DNA of 64,000 nucleotides from Dysidea avara (taxonomy: Eukaryota; Porifera; Demospongiae; Dictyoceratida; Dysideidae), in the NCBI RefSeq assembly GCF_963678975.1, contig NC_089274.1:46406075-46470074 (forward strand), in the 5' to 3' direction. The translations under genes were made by a program, and so were the position numbers. The notes below the pieces were generated by a model. That model was not told the DNA's origin and ran no database searches. It saw nothing but the letters and a program-made list of their open reading frames with translations. The stretch's first letter is position 1. The number at the start of each line of letters is the position of its first letter. Positions 12,201 to 21,115 of the stretch are shown in pieces.

Positions 12201-15200
12201 TTGTATTTCACTTGGAACTTATGAACATACCATATGGAGGTATAAGTTGAACTTTATGTATTATGTCTTCGTGATGACTGTTCTATTAGTGACTGCTCTA
12301 GTAGAGTATGTCAACTTTGTGAAATTCTCAAGAAAACACTCATCTTGGAATTATTTGTGTGTTTATATCATCATAACTATTTGTATTCAATTTTCTCAAG
12401 TACAAGTTCATTTTGTTCAAGTTTTGTTCTATTATGCCAGATTTTAGCTCCTTGCTTTAGCATACCAATTATTCCAGAAATTTATTCTGACAAAATTGAA
12501 ACATCCCTAGTAATAATGAAGTAGTGGAATCAGCTTGTATTAGCATTGGATATCTAAGTGCCTAGTTACAGGTATACGAACTTACAAAGCACTACTGGGA
12601 ATTACTTATCAGTAAATATTGACTACAAGTAATGATTAGTCTGACTCATTTATTGCACAGATTACAGCAATGAAAAGTAGCCCTACAGGAAGGCTAGTAA
12701 TCTCCACCTGAATCCATAAAAGAGTGCAAATTCAACCATTAATTGCCACATAATTCGTATTAATTAGCATTGCACGCATTAAATTTCCTTTCTTATAGGA
12801 TGCAGATAAATGTCTACTGCTGAAGTGCTACACACAATGAATCCATTGTGGGAAGTAATATCATAACTTTATATGAGTGAATGATAGGTAAGGGGCTGTA
12901 ATATAAAGATACCTTTATTGCACATTATTTCTCTACCACTCCAGCTTCCGTCACTCTGACAGGTCCTATTGTTACTACCAGTTAGCTCATAACCAGTGTT
13001 ACATGTGAAACTACAAGTGTCTCCCTCATAACCCACTCCTTCTCTACCAGAACTACACGATGTTATCTCTCCATTGGATGGTGTTGATTGGTTGTCACAT
13101 CGGATGTCTGAAATACATGTATGAAATTGTAATTGTGTAAAGTTAGTAAAGTCAGCTTACTAGCGTAACTGTGTTATTAGGCAAAAATAGATGACAATAA
13201 TGTGCAGAAAGTCTGGCGTTATGTTGTTCAATACCCCATGCATGGACCACTAGGCTGTAACTGCAAAATAACAACAGCAAACTCATATGTAAATTGCCCC
13301 CCTATCCATTTTGTATGTTCATTACAAAGTTTGAATCAAGCTTGTTGAGAACAGCATTGAAACCGGGTCGGGTCATCTGGGTCATTTTGTCCAGGTCATC
13401 AGGGTCTGACCCACTTTACAGATTATCCGGGTCTGACCCGAATTGAATTGCATGAGAAATGAATTAATTATTTTGATGATGTAAAATGTATTAATGTATC
13501 ATAGTCTAGTCCCTGATTCTTTTGTGAGCCATGCCCACTAATCAGATTAAAGTCTGTAGTTATATGTGGAGCCACACCTATTTATCAGAAGGTACATGTA
13601 TACATAGGTACGCACAAATCCATATCCATTGCTGTCTGCAGGCTTACATGGAGCCACACCCACTAATTGATTGCTATTGTATGAGTATTGTGGCAAGCCA
13701 GCTTCTTTCATGAGCCACATCCACAGGAATGTGTGATACCACCTGTAGGCTTTGTGGAACCACACTATATCACTACAAGGTTGATATACACAAAGCCATA
13801 CTCATTTATAGGAAATGTGTTTTGCTACCTGTAAACTTCAGTGGAGCCACTCCCACTGACTGATAGCTAATTATAATGTTAACCTGTTTAGTGTCCATAT
13901 AGCTACTAGTTTACGTAACTCAATATACAGGTCAAGCTCCCAAAATGTAGCTCTAAGCACATGCCTCAGTTTTCACATTCGGATCAGATCCATGTCTGAC
14001 CTAGATGCAGTTTCAATGATAGTTGAGAATATAATGCATTAATTTTACCTATGCAAGTTGGTATAAGTAGTAACTAAAATCAATGGCATATGAAAGACAC
14101 AACTATGCTACAATAAAATGAAGTATTAAACTGCAGGCAAATCCTCCTGGGGCAGGACTAGTAGGCTACAGGAGGCTGTATACCATGTCTCACAGGTGAA
14201 GGTGTGGGTTACCCACTATGCTAGACATGGACAGTTGGCATTTTCCTTCCCAGTGTCCATTAGGTACCCACTGATGTTACAGCTGGGTGGGTTTCTTCCC
14301 CAGTTGACACCAGGCCATTTAAACAGCTAGGTAGACTGGAGAAATGTGAGTAAAGTTCTTGTTCAAGGAAAGAACAACACCAATTTGGCATAACTAGACA
14401 TTAAACCTGGAACCTTCGATTAGCAGGCCGATGCTCCAGTCACTTGGCTATGCTACCTCACAACATTCCTCAATAACACATACCAAGAGTATATGAGAGA
14501 AACCAAGAGTGTATTAGCTGGTGAATAATGATTGCATAAAATAACCCAGATATTTCAGTAATTGTTTGTTTACGTGAAATAATAATTTGAAATGCGTAAG
14601 TGGAATGGGTCTCTGTTTGCCAGTTTTCCGTGTTATTCAAATAAGTATTCAAACAAGGAATGTGTAGTAACAGGAGACCATACATGCCGCAAGGCGCAAT
14701 GGGCTCCTGGTAATAAGAATCCCAGCTTGCTAAAATAAGGTTGCACAAACGAGTGTTCAGATCCGCTTGGCAGTGCCAGAACTTTAAGATTAGCCATTTC
14801 CCTTTAATGTTATCATGTTTTCACTTGGTTTATTGGCTAAATACAGCAACCCTTAACAGCAATATAAATGAACAATTACTGAAATATCTATGTTACTTCA
14901 CACAATCATTAATCACGGGGTAATATGCTCATTCAATACTCTTGGTTACCATTATATTCTTGCACATACACATACAGACTTACAAACCTCACCAAATGTT
15001 AGAGGCTGATAATTTCTGGTTAACCCCATCACATCAGTTGTAGTTGTGGAAGCATTAGAAGTGTTACTAACATATGAGGTGTACCCAATTGCACAAATGT
15101 TCCAAATATCACACTGGGAATTTGATGATTGATAATATCCTATCACATCTCCTGGCCTAAACTCTAATTCACAATTGTTAGAGATTGTAATATTAGTACA

Positions 15201-16671
15201 ATGATGATTCTTTGCAACACGGGTGGTATTGGTGAATTGTACTTGTCCAATTCTGTTATAGACACTTGAGTTGAGTGATGTAGGACGCCATATTTGAATT
15301 ATCGGTAGATCACCAGATGCATTCTTACAAGTCATATTAGCTGCAATACTAGTTACTCTTCCACTACAGCTGAACATAGCACTTGAAACGCGTGCTAGCC
15401 TTCCTCTCCCAATTGTAGCATTTCCAATCTGATTAACATCTGGAGTATCTATACAACTCTGTCCACCTATACCATAAGTACAAATATAGCTATAATTGTA
15501 AATGTAACACTTTGACACCTCAGATCAAAGGAATTCCAGAGGATACATTTGCCATGTATACCTCTTTACAGGGAGACTTCTAAATGTACACCATTGCACA
15601 TTGAAATGTATCCCAGGAAAGTGGTTGCACTACTAAAAGAGCAAGCCACTTTCTCAAAGCAAGCATGGCCTTGATGCGGATGAGGTAGTGGTACTGCCCT
15701 CTGTTTTGTATAAGCTCAGACCAAAATCAATTGTGGGAATACATTAATACTCACATGACAATTGCTCCAAATTGAAGTGTTGCCACAAGAAGCACTCAAA
15801 TGAATGCGTTTCAGTATCCTTGCCATTCTACAAGTTGGGAAATGTTACTTAAAGGCAAGAACTAGTCTTACAGTACATTCACAAGCATTTCAGCATGTTT
15901 TTGAATGCGGACACACCCACATTATGGACGACACAAGTTAACCACTCTATAACGAAGCTTACCTCTTTAGGTCTTTAGTATACAGTGTGATTAGTCTTTA
16001 AACAATGCGAAAGCATTAAAACGCTTGTTACTGAGGATTTTCTGTTTGTTCGAACATTATATACTGTGTATTGCGTACAGCCGTATTGCATACTCCATGT
16101 GATTAAGTCAAGCATGCAGTACGCAATGTTCAAACGGACAGAAAATCCAAAGTCTACTCGACTTTTCCGTAATATCCGTAGGACTGTTACACTTGTATTG
16201 GCATCAAGGCCATCAGCCTGAAATGGAAGTGTTACATGTTCGCTGTAACATGGGCACTCGTGATTTGCCTGATATGTATGCCGCAGCACTTGGGCTGCAC
16301 CCTCAGGCTTTGGGAATACATATCAGACAAAATCACTGGTGCTCATGTTACAACTATAAATAAATTATATTTTGTCATACAAGAGTTTATAATATCATGA
16401 CTCTTGGTCAAACCATATTATTTCTCCTAAAGTTTATTCTTATACCAAAGCAAAATAAAAATGTACAACTAACAACATGGAGTTACATAGATAAAACAAC
16501 TACTTTGCTATGGTTAAGTTGAACCATGGACCACTTATAATGTCTAGGTCTGTCACTTTGCAGGATTTTAGTTTAAATATTTACACATGTAAAATATGAC
16601 ACAATATTGAACTGCTTACCTGAGAGCATAGTCCAGCATATTAAAGATATCGTCAATATGTCCAATTCCAT
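6093..16671 (-). CDS. Receptor A: receptor tyrosine kinase with unrecognised ectodomain plus one sushi domain (12 exons, 717 aa)
   Basis: Joined exons, 5' to 3' on the minus strand: 16671-16620, 15466-14993, 13107-12913, 11495-11334, 11259-11159, 11106-10856, 10808-10527, 10480-10327, 6971-6879, 6828-6715, 6442-6357, 6282-6093. They total 2154 bases and stay in frame with GT-AG borders. Order: signal peptide (about 1-17), ectodomain shared with receptor B (18-175), sushi/CCP (176-240), transmembrane helix (about 253-275), tyrosine-rich juxtamembrane region (about 278-411), tyrosine kinase (about 413-680). Kinase landmarks: GCGEFGIV loop at 418-425, K443, E460, HKDLTASN with D542 and N547, D560 in DFS, and WTAPE ending at E588. 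By family knowledge it phosphorylates tyrosines on itself and partners at the plasma membrane. Odd points are Ser for Gly in DFG, Lys for Arg in HRD, and a 3.35-kb intron between those two motifs. The ligand is unknown. Confidence 0.85.
6357..6442 (-). CDS. Receptor A exon 11: kinase subdomains X-XI
   Basis: It codes VLEKVDTGYRLPPPPGCP and then RTIYRMMIKC, the typical tyrosine kinase stretch G-Y-R-(L/M)-P-x-P-x-x-CP. The acceptor follows CTTAAAG and the donor is GTATGTG. It enters in phase 0 and leaves in phase 2. Confidence 0.88.
6715..6828 (-). CDS. Receptor A exon 10: kinase subdomain IX
   Basis: 38 residues contain SDIWSYGCVLYEIWSLGHTP, the strongly conserved tyrosine kinase motif SDVWS(F/Y)G(V/I)xLWEI-x-(S/T)-x-G-x-x-P. 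It is phase 0 at both ends. The donor is GTACAG. Confidence 0.9.
6879..6971 (-). CDS. Receptor A exon 9: kinase activation loop
   Basis: 31 residues run from IADFSMSRDL through DETYYNTSQQQ to IAVKWTAPE. The paired tyrosines and the VKW-x-APE ending are typical of receptor tyrosine kinases. The magnesium-binding Asp is present, but the following Gly of DFG is read as Ser (codon AGT). It is phase 0 at both ends. Confidence 0.9.
7216..7662. mobile_element. TIR element inside the long kinase intron
   Basis: The left end (gtcgggttgttaagcacatg) and right end (gcgcatgcacttaacaaccc) are imperfect inverted repeats of about 20 bases. The interior repeats ttaagcgcat-type words and holds no convincing ORF. 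It lies in the 6972-10326 intron of receptor A. It is probably a non-autonomous DNA element of unknown superfamily. Confidence 0.45.
8040..8320. repeat. Dispersed repeat ending in a CAGT/TCAG-like tract
   Basis: The segment (gtggtatgccaaaag, then cttgtctgaagg and cagtcaatcagttactcat) matches 35690-35860, which carries the same words and ends in a cleaner (CAGT)n tract. It is a dispersed element in the receptor A intron. No coding potential is seen. Confidence 0.45.
9190..9520. repeat. Dispersed repeat, copy 1 (partner at 15660-15990)
   Basis: Words such as atggccttgatg, aaaatcaattgtgggaat, the ccttgccat...gaaac segment and gtttttgaatgcgg (here attttt-gaatacag) recur in the same order and direction at 15660-15990. 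Both copies sit in introns or flanks of receptor A, so this could be an old internal duplication or a dispersed element. No ORF is shared. Confidence 0.5.
10327..10480 (-). CDS. Receptor A exon 8: kinase catalytic loop
   Basis: It codes the alpha-E region (CQEIAAGMAYFSGKQFIHKD) and the catalytic loop HKDLTASNILVSG. The catalytic Asp (542) and the Asn (547) are present. The Arg of HRD is Lys, and the usual LAARN is LTASN. The donor GTACAG opens the 3.35-kb intron. The upstream intron is only 46 bases (10481-10526). Confidence 0.9.
10527..10808 (-). CDS. Receptor A exon 7: kinase N-lobe
   Basis: It codes IVEHFGCGEFGIV (glycine loop), VEISVKNL with the ATP-binding Lys, FLQEAAIMCQFDHENVIKL (alpha-C Glu and the H-x-N-V-I/V-x-L strand) and the hinge IVFEYTANGNLRNYL. 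These match a tyrosine kinase N-lobe in order and spacing. It enters in phase 2 and leaves in phase 2. Confidence 0.9.
10856..11106 (-). CDS. Receptor A exon 6: juxtamembrane region
   Basis: It codes about 84 residues rich in tyrosine and acidic residues (NYTKSDYAKPQ, EERLIYANS, DYGPIYTDPP, KIYELFEGKRF), ending KLYHKDVK next to the kinase. The several Y-x-x-P and Y-x-x-hydrophobic contexts look like docking sites, which is an inference. The borders are consensus. Confidence 0.75.
11159..11259 (-). CDS. Receptor A exon 5: cytoplasmic linker
   Basis: 101 bases code a Ser/Thr-rich linker (GHDKNTKSQSTLSSSTFYC through APPTYENTT). It is joined by frame: phase 1 in, phase 0 out, with a GTACAG donor. 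The sequence is low in family information, so the assignment rests on splice consistency. Confidence 0.65.
11334..11495 (-). CDS. Receptor A exon 4: transmembrane helix
   Basis: A short extracellular stalk (VSDGEDFSGGLP) is followed by a hydrophobic helix (IIAGTAGGVLAVLLCVGVIC) and a stop-transfer cluster KWLRRRK. The exon is phase 1 at both ends, like the sushi and ectodomain exons. Confidence 0.85.
11655..11870. repeat. Fragment of a CAGTGAAACCTCATTAA-type element
   Basis: The left end TACAGTGAAACCTCATTAAT matches the TIR of the intact element at 59822-59999. The interior repeats aatgaggt and ggtggtc words also found in the GACCACCTC foldback family. No matching right end is seen, so it is truncated or rearranged. 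Confidence 0.4.
12913..13107 (-). CDS. Receptor A exon 3: sushi/CCP domain
   Basis: One complement control protein module starting DIRCDNQSTPSNG, with Cys in C-x-(18)-C-x-(11)-C-x-(3)-C order, GYEL and the closing W-S-G...C. The four sushi cysteines and the Trp are present. Two further Cys would make an extra pair. It is phase 1 at both ends. It is about 80 percent identical by eye to the sushi exon of receptor B (35269-35454). Confidence 0.9.
13345..13445. repeat. GGTCTGACCC-type inverted words
   Basis: The stretch carries gggtcatctgggtcattttg and gggtctgaccc words. The same words occur in inverse orientation at 35118-35195. It is probably a copy of a short dispersed element. Confidence 0.4.
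13515..13900. repeat. Diverged tandem repeat with GAGCCACACCCACT cores
   Basis: A core like gagccacacccactaattga recurs about six times (near 13526, 13569, 13650, 13711, 13757 and 13844) at uneven spacing of 45-95 bases. A single copy lies near 60631. It is old tandem array material in the intron between the receptor A ectodomain and sushi exons. Confidence 0.5.
14110..14463 (-). mobile_element. tRNA-derived SINE, nearly full length
   Basis: Read on the minus strand, 14460-14397 resembles a tRNA: a box A-like GGTAGCATAGCCAAGTGACTGG, an anticodon-arm-like CCTGCTAATCG and a box B-like AGGTTCCAGGTTTAA. The body that follows contains gtctacctagctgtttaaat, then ggcctggtgtcaactgggga and cccacccagctgtaacatca. 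This body recurs at 24205-24425 (plus) and 52435-52600 (minus). RNA polymerase III promoter boxes at the head of a repeated body are typical of SINEs. The head resembles a serine-type tRNA anticodon arm, but that is only by eye. Confidence 0.55.
14993..15466 (-). CDS. Receptor A exon 2: unrecognised ectodomain shared with receptor B
   Basis: 158 residues run from GGQSCIDTPDVNQ to LTF. They align end to end with the receptor B exon at 45117-45605. Shared landmarks are SCID-x-PDVNQ, GN-x-TIG-x-G, MF-x-CSGR-x-TSIAA, KNASGDLPIIQIW, PTSLNS, IGQVQF, NTTRVA, ELEFR-x-GDVIGYYQS and IWNI-x-AIGYTSYV. Several N-x-S/T sites fit an extracellular location. I do not recognise a named domain. The alternating hydrophobic pattern suggests a beta-sandwich. 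It is phase 1 at both ends. Confidence 0.8.
15660..15990. repeat. Dispersed repeat, copy 2 (partner at 9190-9520)
   Basis: It matches 9190-9520 in the same direction over most of its length with many substitutions. The 16160-16370 region that follows also resembles part of 9640-9850 (gtattgg, catcag, gatttgtctgat/gatttgcctgat words). It lies in the first intron of receptor A. Confidence 0.5.
16620..16671 (-). CDS. Receptor A exon 1: start and signal peptide
   Basis: ATG at 16671-16669 opens 17 residues (MELDILTISLICWTMLS), hydrophobic as expected of a signal peptide, then a GTAAGC donor in phase 1. The start was chosen because the frame joins exactly to the ectodomain exon and because receptors B and C have the matching exon. 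Confidence 0.75.
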
Positions 16672-17389
16672 GACAACTATTATGGGATAACATAAACAAT
16701 AACAAGTAATACATGTACAATAAATAAACCTATTAAATTTGTATCTGATGTGTCAGCATGACTTCCAAGGTTGACAAACCCAAGCACGGAGTGTTTGCTT
16801 ATCAGACAGTAATTGAGTATACATGTTCTAACTGACTTGTGGTAATTATTGCATGCATAATCCAAGGCTTTAGTTTGATCAGGAGCACATCTACACATAA
16901 TCCTAAGGACAAGGGAACATGTAATTCAGTAAACAGCAAAATTCAAACATGGCTACCATGTCCTACAAAAAGTAACTTTTAACACTATACAGAGCTTGAG
17001 TATGTCACGTCACCACCACAACAAAGTGAAACTAGGGAAATGAAGTTGAATGGCACAATGGATGAATGATAGCAAAGGTATAGGCATAGCAGAACAGCCT
17101 CTCTACATTCACTAGTAACACAAAGCTACTTCTTCCAAGGTTTCCCTTCAACTTGATCGAAAGCCTTCCTATTGAAGCAGATTTGCTGTTTTTACACAAG
17201 ATGATGAAGTAGTGGTTCATTCTGTGTGTGTGTGTCCTATACTGCACATAAGAATGATGTAACTAATGACTAACAAAAATGCAAGTTAGAATTGTGTCCG
17301 CAATGTTAGTAGTGTGCATGCCATAGGATTTAATGTACTTCTGGTTTGGTATACTGAGGGAAGTATAAAGCATTAGTTAGATTAGATTA

Positions 17390-17720
17390 TCAGTTTTTGT
17401 CAAGGGACAAGGGTTGCACAAAAGGCAAAGCCGGCAAACACGCTCCCCTTACAGAGACATACATACAGGTACAAGTACAAAAACAACAATAAATAAACTT
17501 ACAACAGAACACGATGCACAAAAATACTTATACAAGAACAAGACAAAAATAATGAGATTAGTTAGTTAAAAAGAAAATGACAAAGCGCTAACTGCAAAGG
17601 ACTTGAATTGGTTATTTGCAAAACTTCTGCAGGTACTGAGCTCCAAAGGAATGGAGAATTTATAAAAAAATGAATAGTGATACACATTAGTGTAGACCTT
17701 CGAATCATGATAAAACCTTA
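17390..17720 (-). mobile_element. LINE 3' end fragment
   Basis: On the minus strand a broken frame ends in LWSSVPAEVLQ-like sequence, the usual L-W-N-x-L-P-x-E-V near the end of LINE ORF2. It is followed by an untranslated tail rich in short A-rich words ending at ttgtcaagggacaagggttg. A similar tail (caaaaggca, acaagggtgc) is seen in the LINE at 31785-32670. It is a 5'-truncated copy. Confidence 0.5.
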
Positions 17721-18154
17721 ATGATTGTCTCTCATATGCATGGATATATATTTAGTAGGAATTGTTTCTAGCTGTAGACTCATTGAACGAGATGTGCACA
17801 ATGGTAGTCACAGCTCTGCACTAATTGTCATTACTTCATAGTTTTATATGACATATAAACAAACATAATAATTGTCAGGTATTGTGATACAATTGCTAGA
17901 TACTGATGGTAGGTACCCTTTGGGTGTGTATATATCTTAGAAAACCGTCAATATCCGCACATTTTTCAAAATTCATTTTATTGGTTCTTTGTTGTCTACA
18001 GGGACAGAGGAATAGACTGGTTAAGTTTCAGCTTCATAAGTTAAGCAGTGTGGGAAATATAGTACTAGACAGCCAGACAAGGAAATACATCAATATGTAC
18101 AGAAGCCATTGAGAAAATAATCTACAGGTGCTTACATAAACCATCATAACTTAC

Positions 18155-18324
18155 TGATACAATAGCGTACAGAGTTGATCTTGACTAGTTGTGTTTGCAT
18201 GAATTTGTGAATCCACTAAGGTATAGTTTTGCCCAAGGAATGCTTCTGTGTTCAAGAAGGAAGGCGAGTTCACTAAAGAAAGATCGTCGGTAAATTGTTT
18301 TGTCACTGCAATGTAAACAAATGT
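18155..18324 (-). CDS. Candidate internal exon of the 20.5-kb minus-strand gene
   Basis: An open stretch (TFVYIAVTKQF through DQLCTLLYQ) is bounded by a GTAAGT donor (18154-18149) and a CAG acceptor, and is in phase with the exon at 20368-20532 (phase 0). I do not recognise the protein. An alternative acceptor 16 bases further in would be in another phase. No later exon could be fixed with confidence. It has long stretches free of low complexity and repeats, which supports coding. Confidence 0.35.
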
Positions 18325-18645
18325 CTGTAACTCAGAAATCCTCCTGTGTACGGAGAGGAAAACGATTTCTGAACTCCCTATGAACAGACGAAACACATGA
18401 TGTTGCCCAGGATTTATCCATTGGAGCATCAGTTCACCATGCAATAAAACTTGCATTTTTTTTTTCTGGAACTTGCATTTTTACCCATTGTTTTTAAAAA
18501 TGTGTCACAAAATTACTGTTGTGCTTAGATCAACGGTTTTCCCAAATTCAGTCACAGATATCAAGCTCCTGGCATAGCAGAACATCATAAGTACCAAATA
18601 AGTGCTGAATATGCTCCTGTACAGCAAAGACTGAGTGTGTACACA

Positions 18646-18776
18646 CAGTAAAAAGTAAGTAGTAAATACTGTGGCAAATAGTAGTGAACATCACTGGAAA
18701 TTCTTAGTGACGGCCACTAAAATGTACAGTGACATTCACTATTTGCCACAGTATTTACTACGTATTTTTTACTCTG
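18646..18776. mobile_element. Palindromic MITE, about 130 bases
   Basis: Arms of about 50 bases (agtagtaaatactgtggcaa and its complement ttgccacagtatttactacg) flank a short centre. There is no ORF. The element is nearly a perfect foldback. Confidence 0.55.
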
Positions 18777-19035
18777 TAGTATTTGACATTTTAAAGTGAT
18801 TACTGAGGATGTACCACTTATGGCTAATGTAGTAAATTGTATTGGAGTGACAAACATGTAATCCTTTCACCAGGGGCAAGTACAAATTCTTTCTCTTGTG
18901 ATGTGTGCCTGGATTAAAGGACATTAGCTATAGAACAGCTACCTGTTTTCATTAAACGGTTGCAAATACTTTTGAAATCATGTTTATCATATTGCTGATT
19001 GTAATCTCAATAACTTGCTAACTACGTATACCTAC

Positions 19036-19838
19036 TTTTCAATTGGCCTTCGTTAAAACCCGGAACGGACCGGACCGGACCGGACCGGACCTGAATTTTA
19101 TTGTTGAGGAGCGCGTATCCAACTAAAATAAATTTCGGTGCGCTTGCAAGGGATACAGGACGTGGACTCTGTTCTTCATTTGCACTCAGGGCACGATTGT
19201 CTACTGATATCCAGAGTGGCTGGTGATTTCGAAGCAAATATAGTCGTATACTGGTATTTATACAAGTTTGCGAAGCGGAAACGTAGCGTATTACAAGGAC
19301 TGGATACTCTCACCGTAGCTAACAATGGTGGCGACATACAAGCTAGCCAAGACTGGTCATAGATAATATAACTAACTGGAATGATCTGTATACATACCGT
19401 ACGCAAGGAAATTTAGACTTAAGAAAATTTTGACTAATCAAACCCGATTCGTCAAATTCTCTCGCGTATAAATTTCCTTGCGTACGGTATGTAGATCAGT
19501 CCAGGTATATTATTTGTGATCAGTCTTACAGTTGCTAGCTTGTATCTCGCCACCATTGTTTGCTACGGTGAGAGTATCCAGTCCTTGTAATACGCTACGT
19601 TTCCGCTTCGCAAACTTGTGTATATACCAGTATACGACTATATTTGCTTCGAAATCACCATCAGCCACTCTGGATATCAGTAGACAATCGTGCCCTGAGT
19701 GCAAATTAAGAACAGAGTCCACGTCCTGTATCCCTTGCAAGCGCACCGAAATTATTTTAGTTGGATACGCGCTCCTCAACAATAAAATTCTGGTCTGGTC
19801 CGGTCCAGTCCGTTCCGGGTTTTAACGAAGGCCCTTTT
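19036..19838. mobile_element. Large foldback element with CCGGA-rich ends and matching ORFs in both arms
   Basis: Left arm (19036-19400) and right arm (19480-19838) are inverse copies, from ccttcgttaaaacccggaac at the left to gttccgggttttaacgaagg at the right. They flank a small centre that is itself palindromic (ccgtacgcaaggaaattta and its complement). The ends carry repeated CCGGA/TCCGG words. Both arms keep an open frame (VRLQGIQDVDSV through FEANIVVYW to LDTLTVANNGG). Differences between arms include a 3-base in-frame indel. No transposase is present. The protein is not recognised. Confidence 0.6.
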
Positions 19839-20367
19839 CAATTCTCCATAAAAGCACAAAAGTATGTTTACTATGCTATACCTAGGTTAAGACAGTATTA
19901 CAACCAGCAGAACAAGGAGAAATTACACATCATGGCATTTCTGCTGACAAAAGTTGAAACACTGCTGGACTACACCGAAAGTTGCTGCAACTAGTTGAAT
20001 GGGCTCAGCCAGTACGTAGCTATTCAGGCGCTATTCAGCTAATGAGAATTGTAAGGTATAAGGCATGCAACCAATAATCAAAGCGTAATGACTGCCTACT
20101 CCCCCGTACATTTTTAGCTACCCCTTCATGTCGAGATCAGTAGATCTCAGCCAATAGTGGCCTGCCATGAAAGAGTAGCTTTATTCGGTTGATAGCAAAC
20201 CCATTAGCTATCCCAGTACGACTTCTGTTTTATACCATATACCACTACAACTATACAAGCGGGACTACAAGTAGAAATATCGCCAGTTTTGACGCACACA
20301 GACATCACGGATAGCTAGCAGTAGACAAACAAATGCTCATTAATAGTAACTACAACAAGACGCTTAC

Positions 20368-20532
20368 TGCCAAATCGCTGTGGAGACAACCGACACGTAA
20401 AGTTACTAAATGACGCTCAGTATCGGCCTTGAGGTCGGCCTTGTTGATCATGAGGAGGGCATTATTTATTGCCTTTCTATGATTTCCATATAAGTAATTA
20501 GTGGCTAGATATATCACGTGCGGGAGGGTCAT
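20368..20532 (-). CDS. First exon of an unrecognised gene (TPR-like sequence)
   Basis: ATG at 20532 opens 55 residues (MTLPHVIYLATNYLYGNHRK, then AINNALLMINKADL and HLVTLRVGCLHSDLA) ending in a GTAAGC donor, phase 0. The pattern of small and aromatic residues (NYLYGN-x-x-KAI-x-x-AL) is like a tetratricopeptide helix pair, but one motif is not enough to name a family. GC and CpG content are higher than in the surroundings, and a CACGTG box lies just inside the start. It may be joined to 18155-18324. Confidence 0.45.
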
Positions 20533-21044
20533 AATTATATTAAAGTGTTATAGATGTACCTTTACTAGAATGTGTTATTAATACAGCCCACTTAGTTTTT
20601 CCTGTCAATATCTGCATCAATTTGTAATTTTTATGTAGCTGCATCAAATTATTTGATCATGTAGATCACGTGAATGCCTAAAGGCACATCAAGTTCATGT
20701 GCTTAGCAGTGTATATAAACACATAGCATGAAGGGTTGGAGTCCTCAACTCTTGACCAACCGGTGCATAGTCTCTATATCTTTCAAGATCGAGATACCCT
20801 AATAGAGCAGTCATGTGTAACATGCAATTTTAGGTTAATTTAAAAGCCAAATCATCACTATTTTGGTACTAGGGTGATAAATAACTGGGTAGAATGATCT
20901 CACAAGTCAGGTAAAATTGCGCCCCTAGGATTAGGAGCAGCACTCCAAGGTTAGCACCTAGGATTAGGGCATCATTTGTAACTGCTAGGATATGGGTAAG
21001 ATAATTTAGAGTATTTCAGATCGAAAACAAAAGGAATTTACAGT

Positions 21045-21115
21045 AAGCAGTGGTGGTAAAATGGTAGCTACTCTAAATCTAGAGGTTGGTGGTTTAAGCT
21101 TTGGCTTTTTTTCGT
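21045..21115 (+). mobile_element. tRNA-like SINE head or tRNA pseudogene
   Basis: The stretch reads TGGTAAAATGGTAGCTACTC (box A-like), then ttggtggtttaagctttgg (box B-like), followed by T-runs. Spacing fits a degraded tRNA. The T-rich sequence right after could be a pol III terminator. It is too decayed for a functional tRNA. Confidence 0.35.

Noticed and set aside
16680..16898. Minus-strand frame directly upstream of receptor A exon 1
   Set aside because: It is not in frame with the signal peptide, ends at a stop before it, and no similar frame occurs upstream of receptors B or C.
17032..17247. Minus-strand open frame as a third exon of the 20.5-kb gene
   Set aside because: A phase-compatible acceptor exists, but the sequence is unremarkable, a stop appears quickly in alternatives, and nothing but phase supports it.
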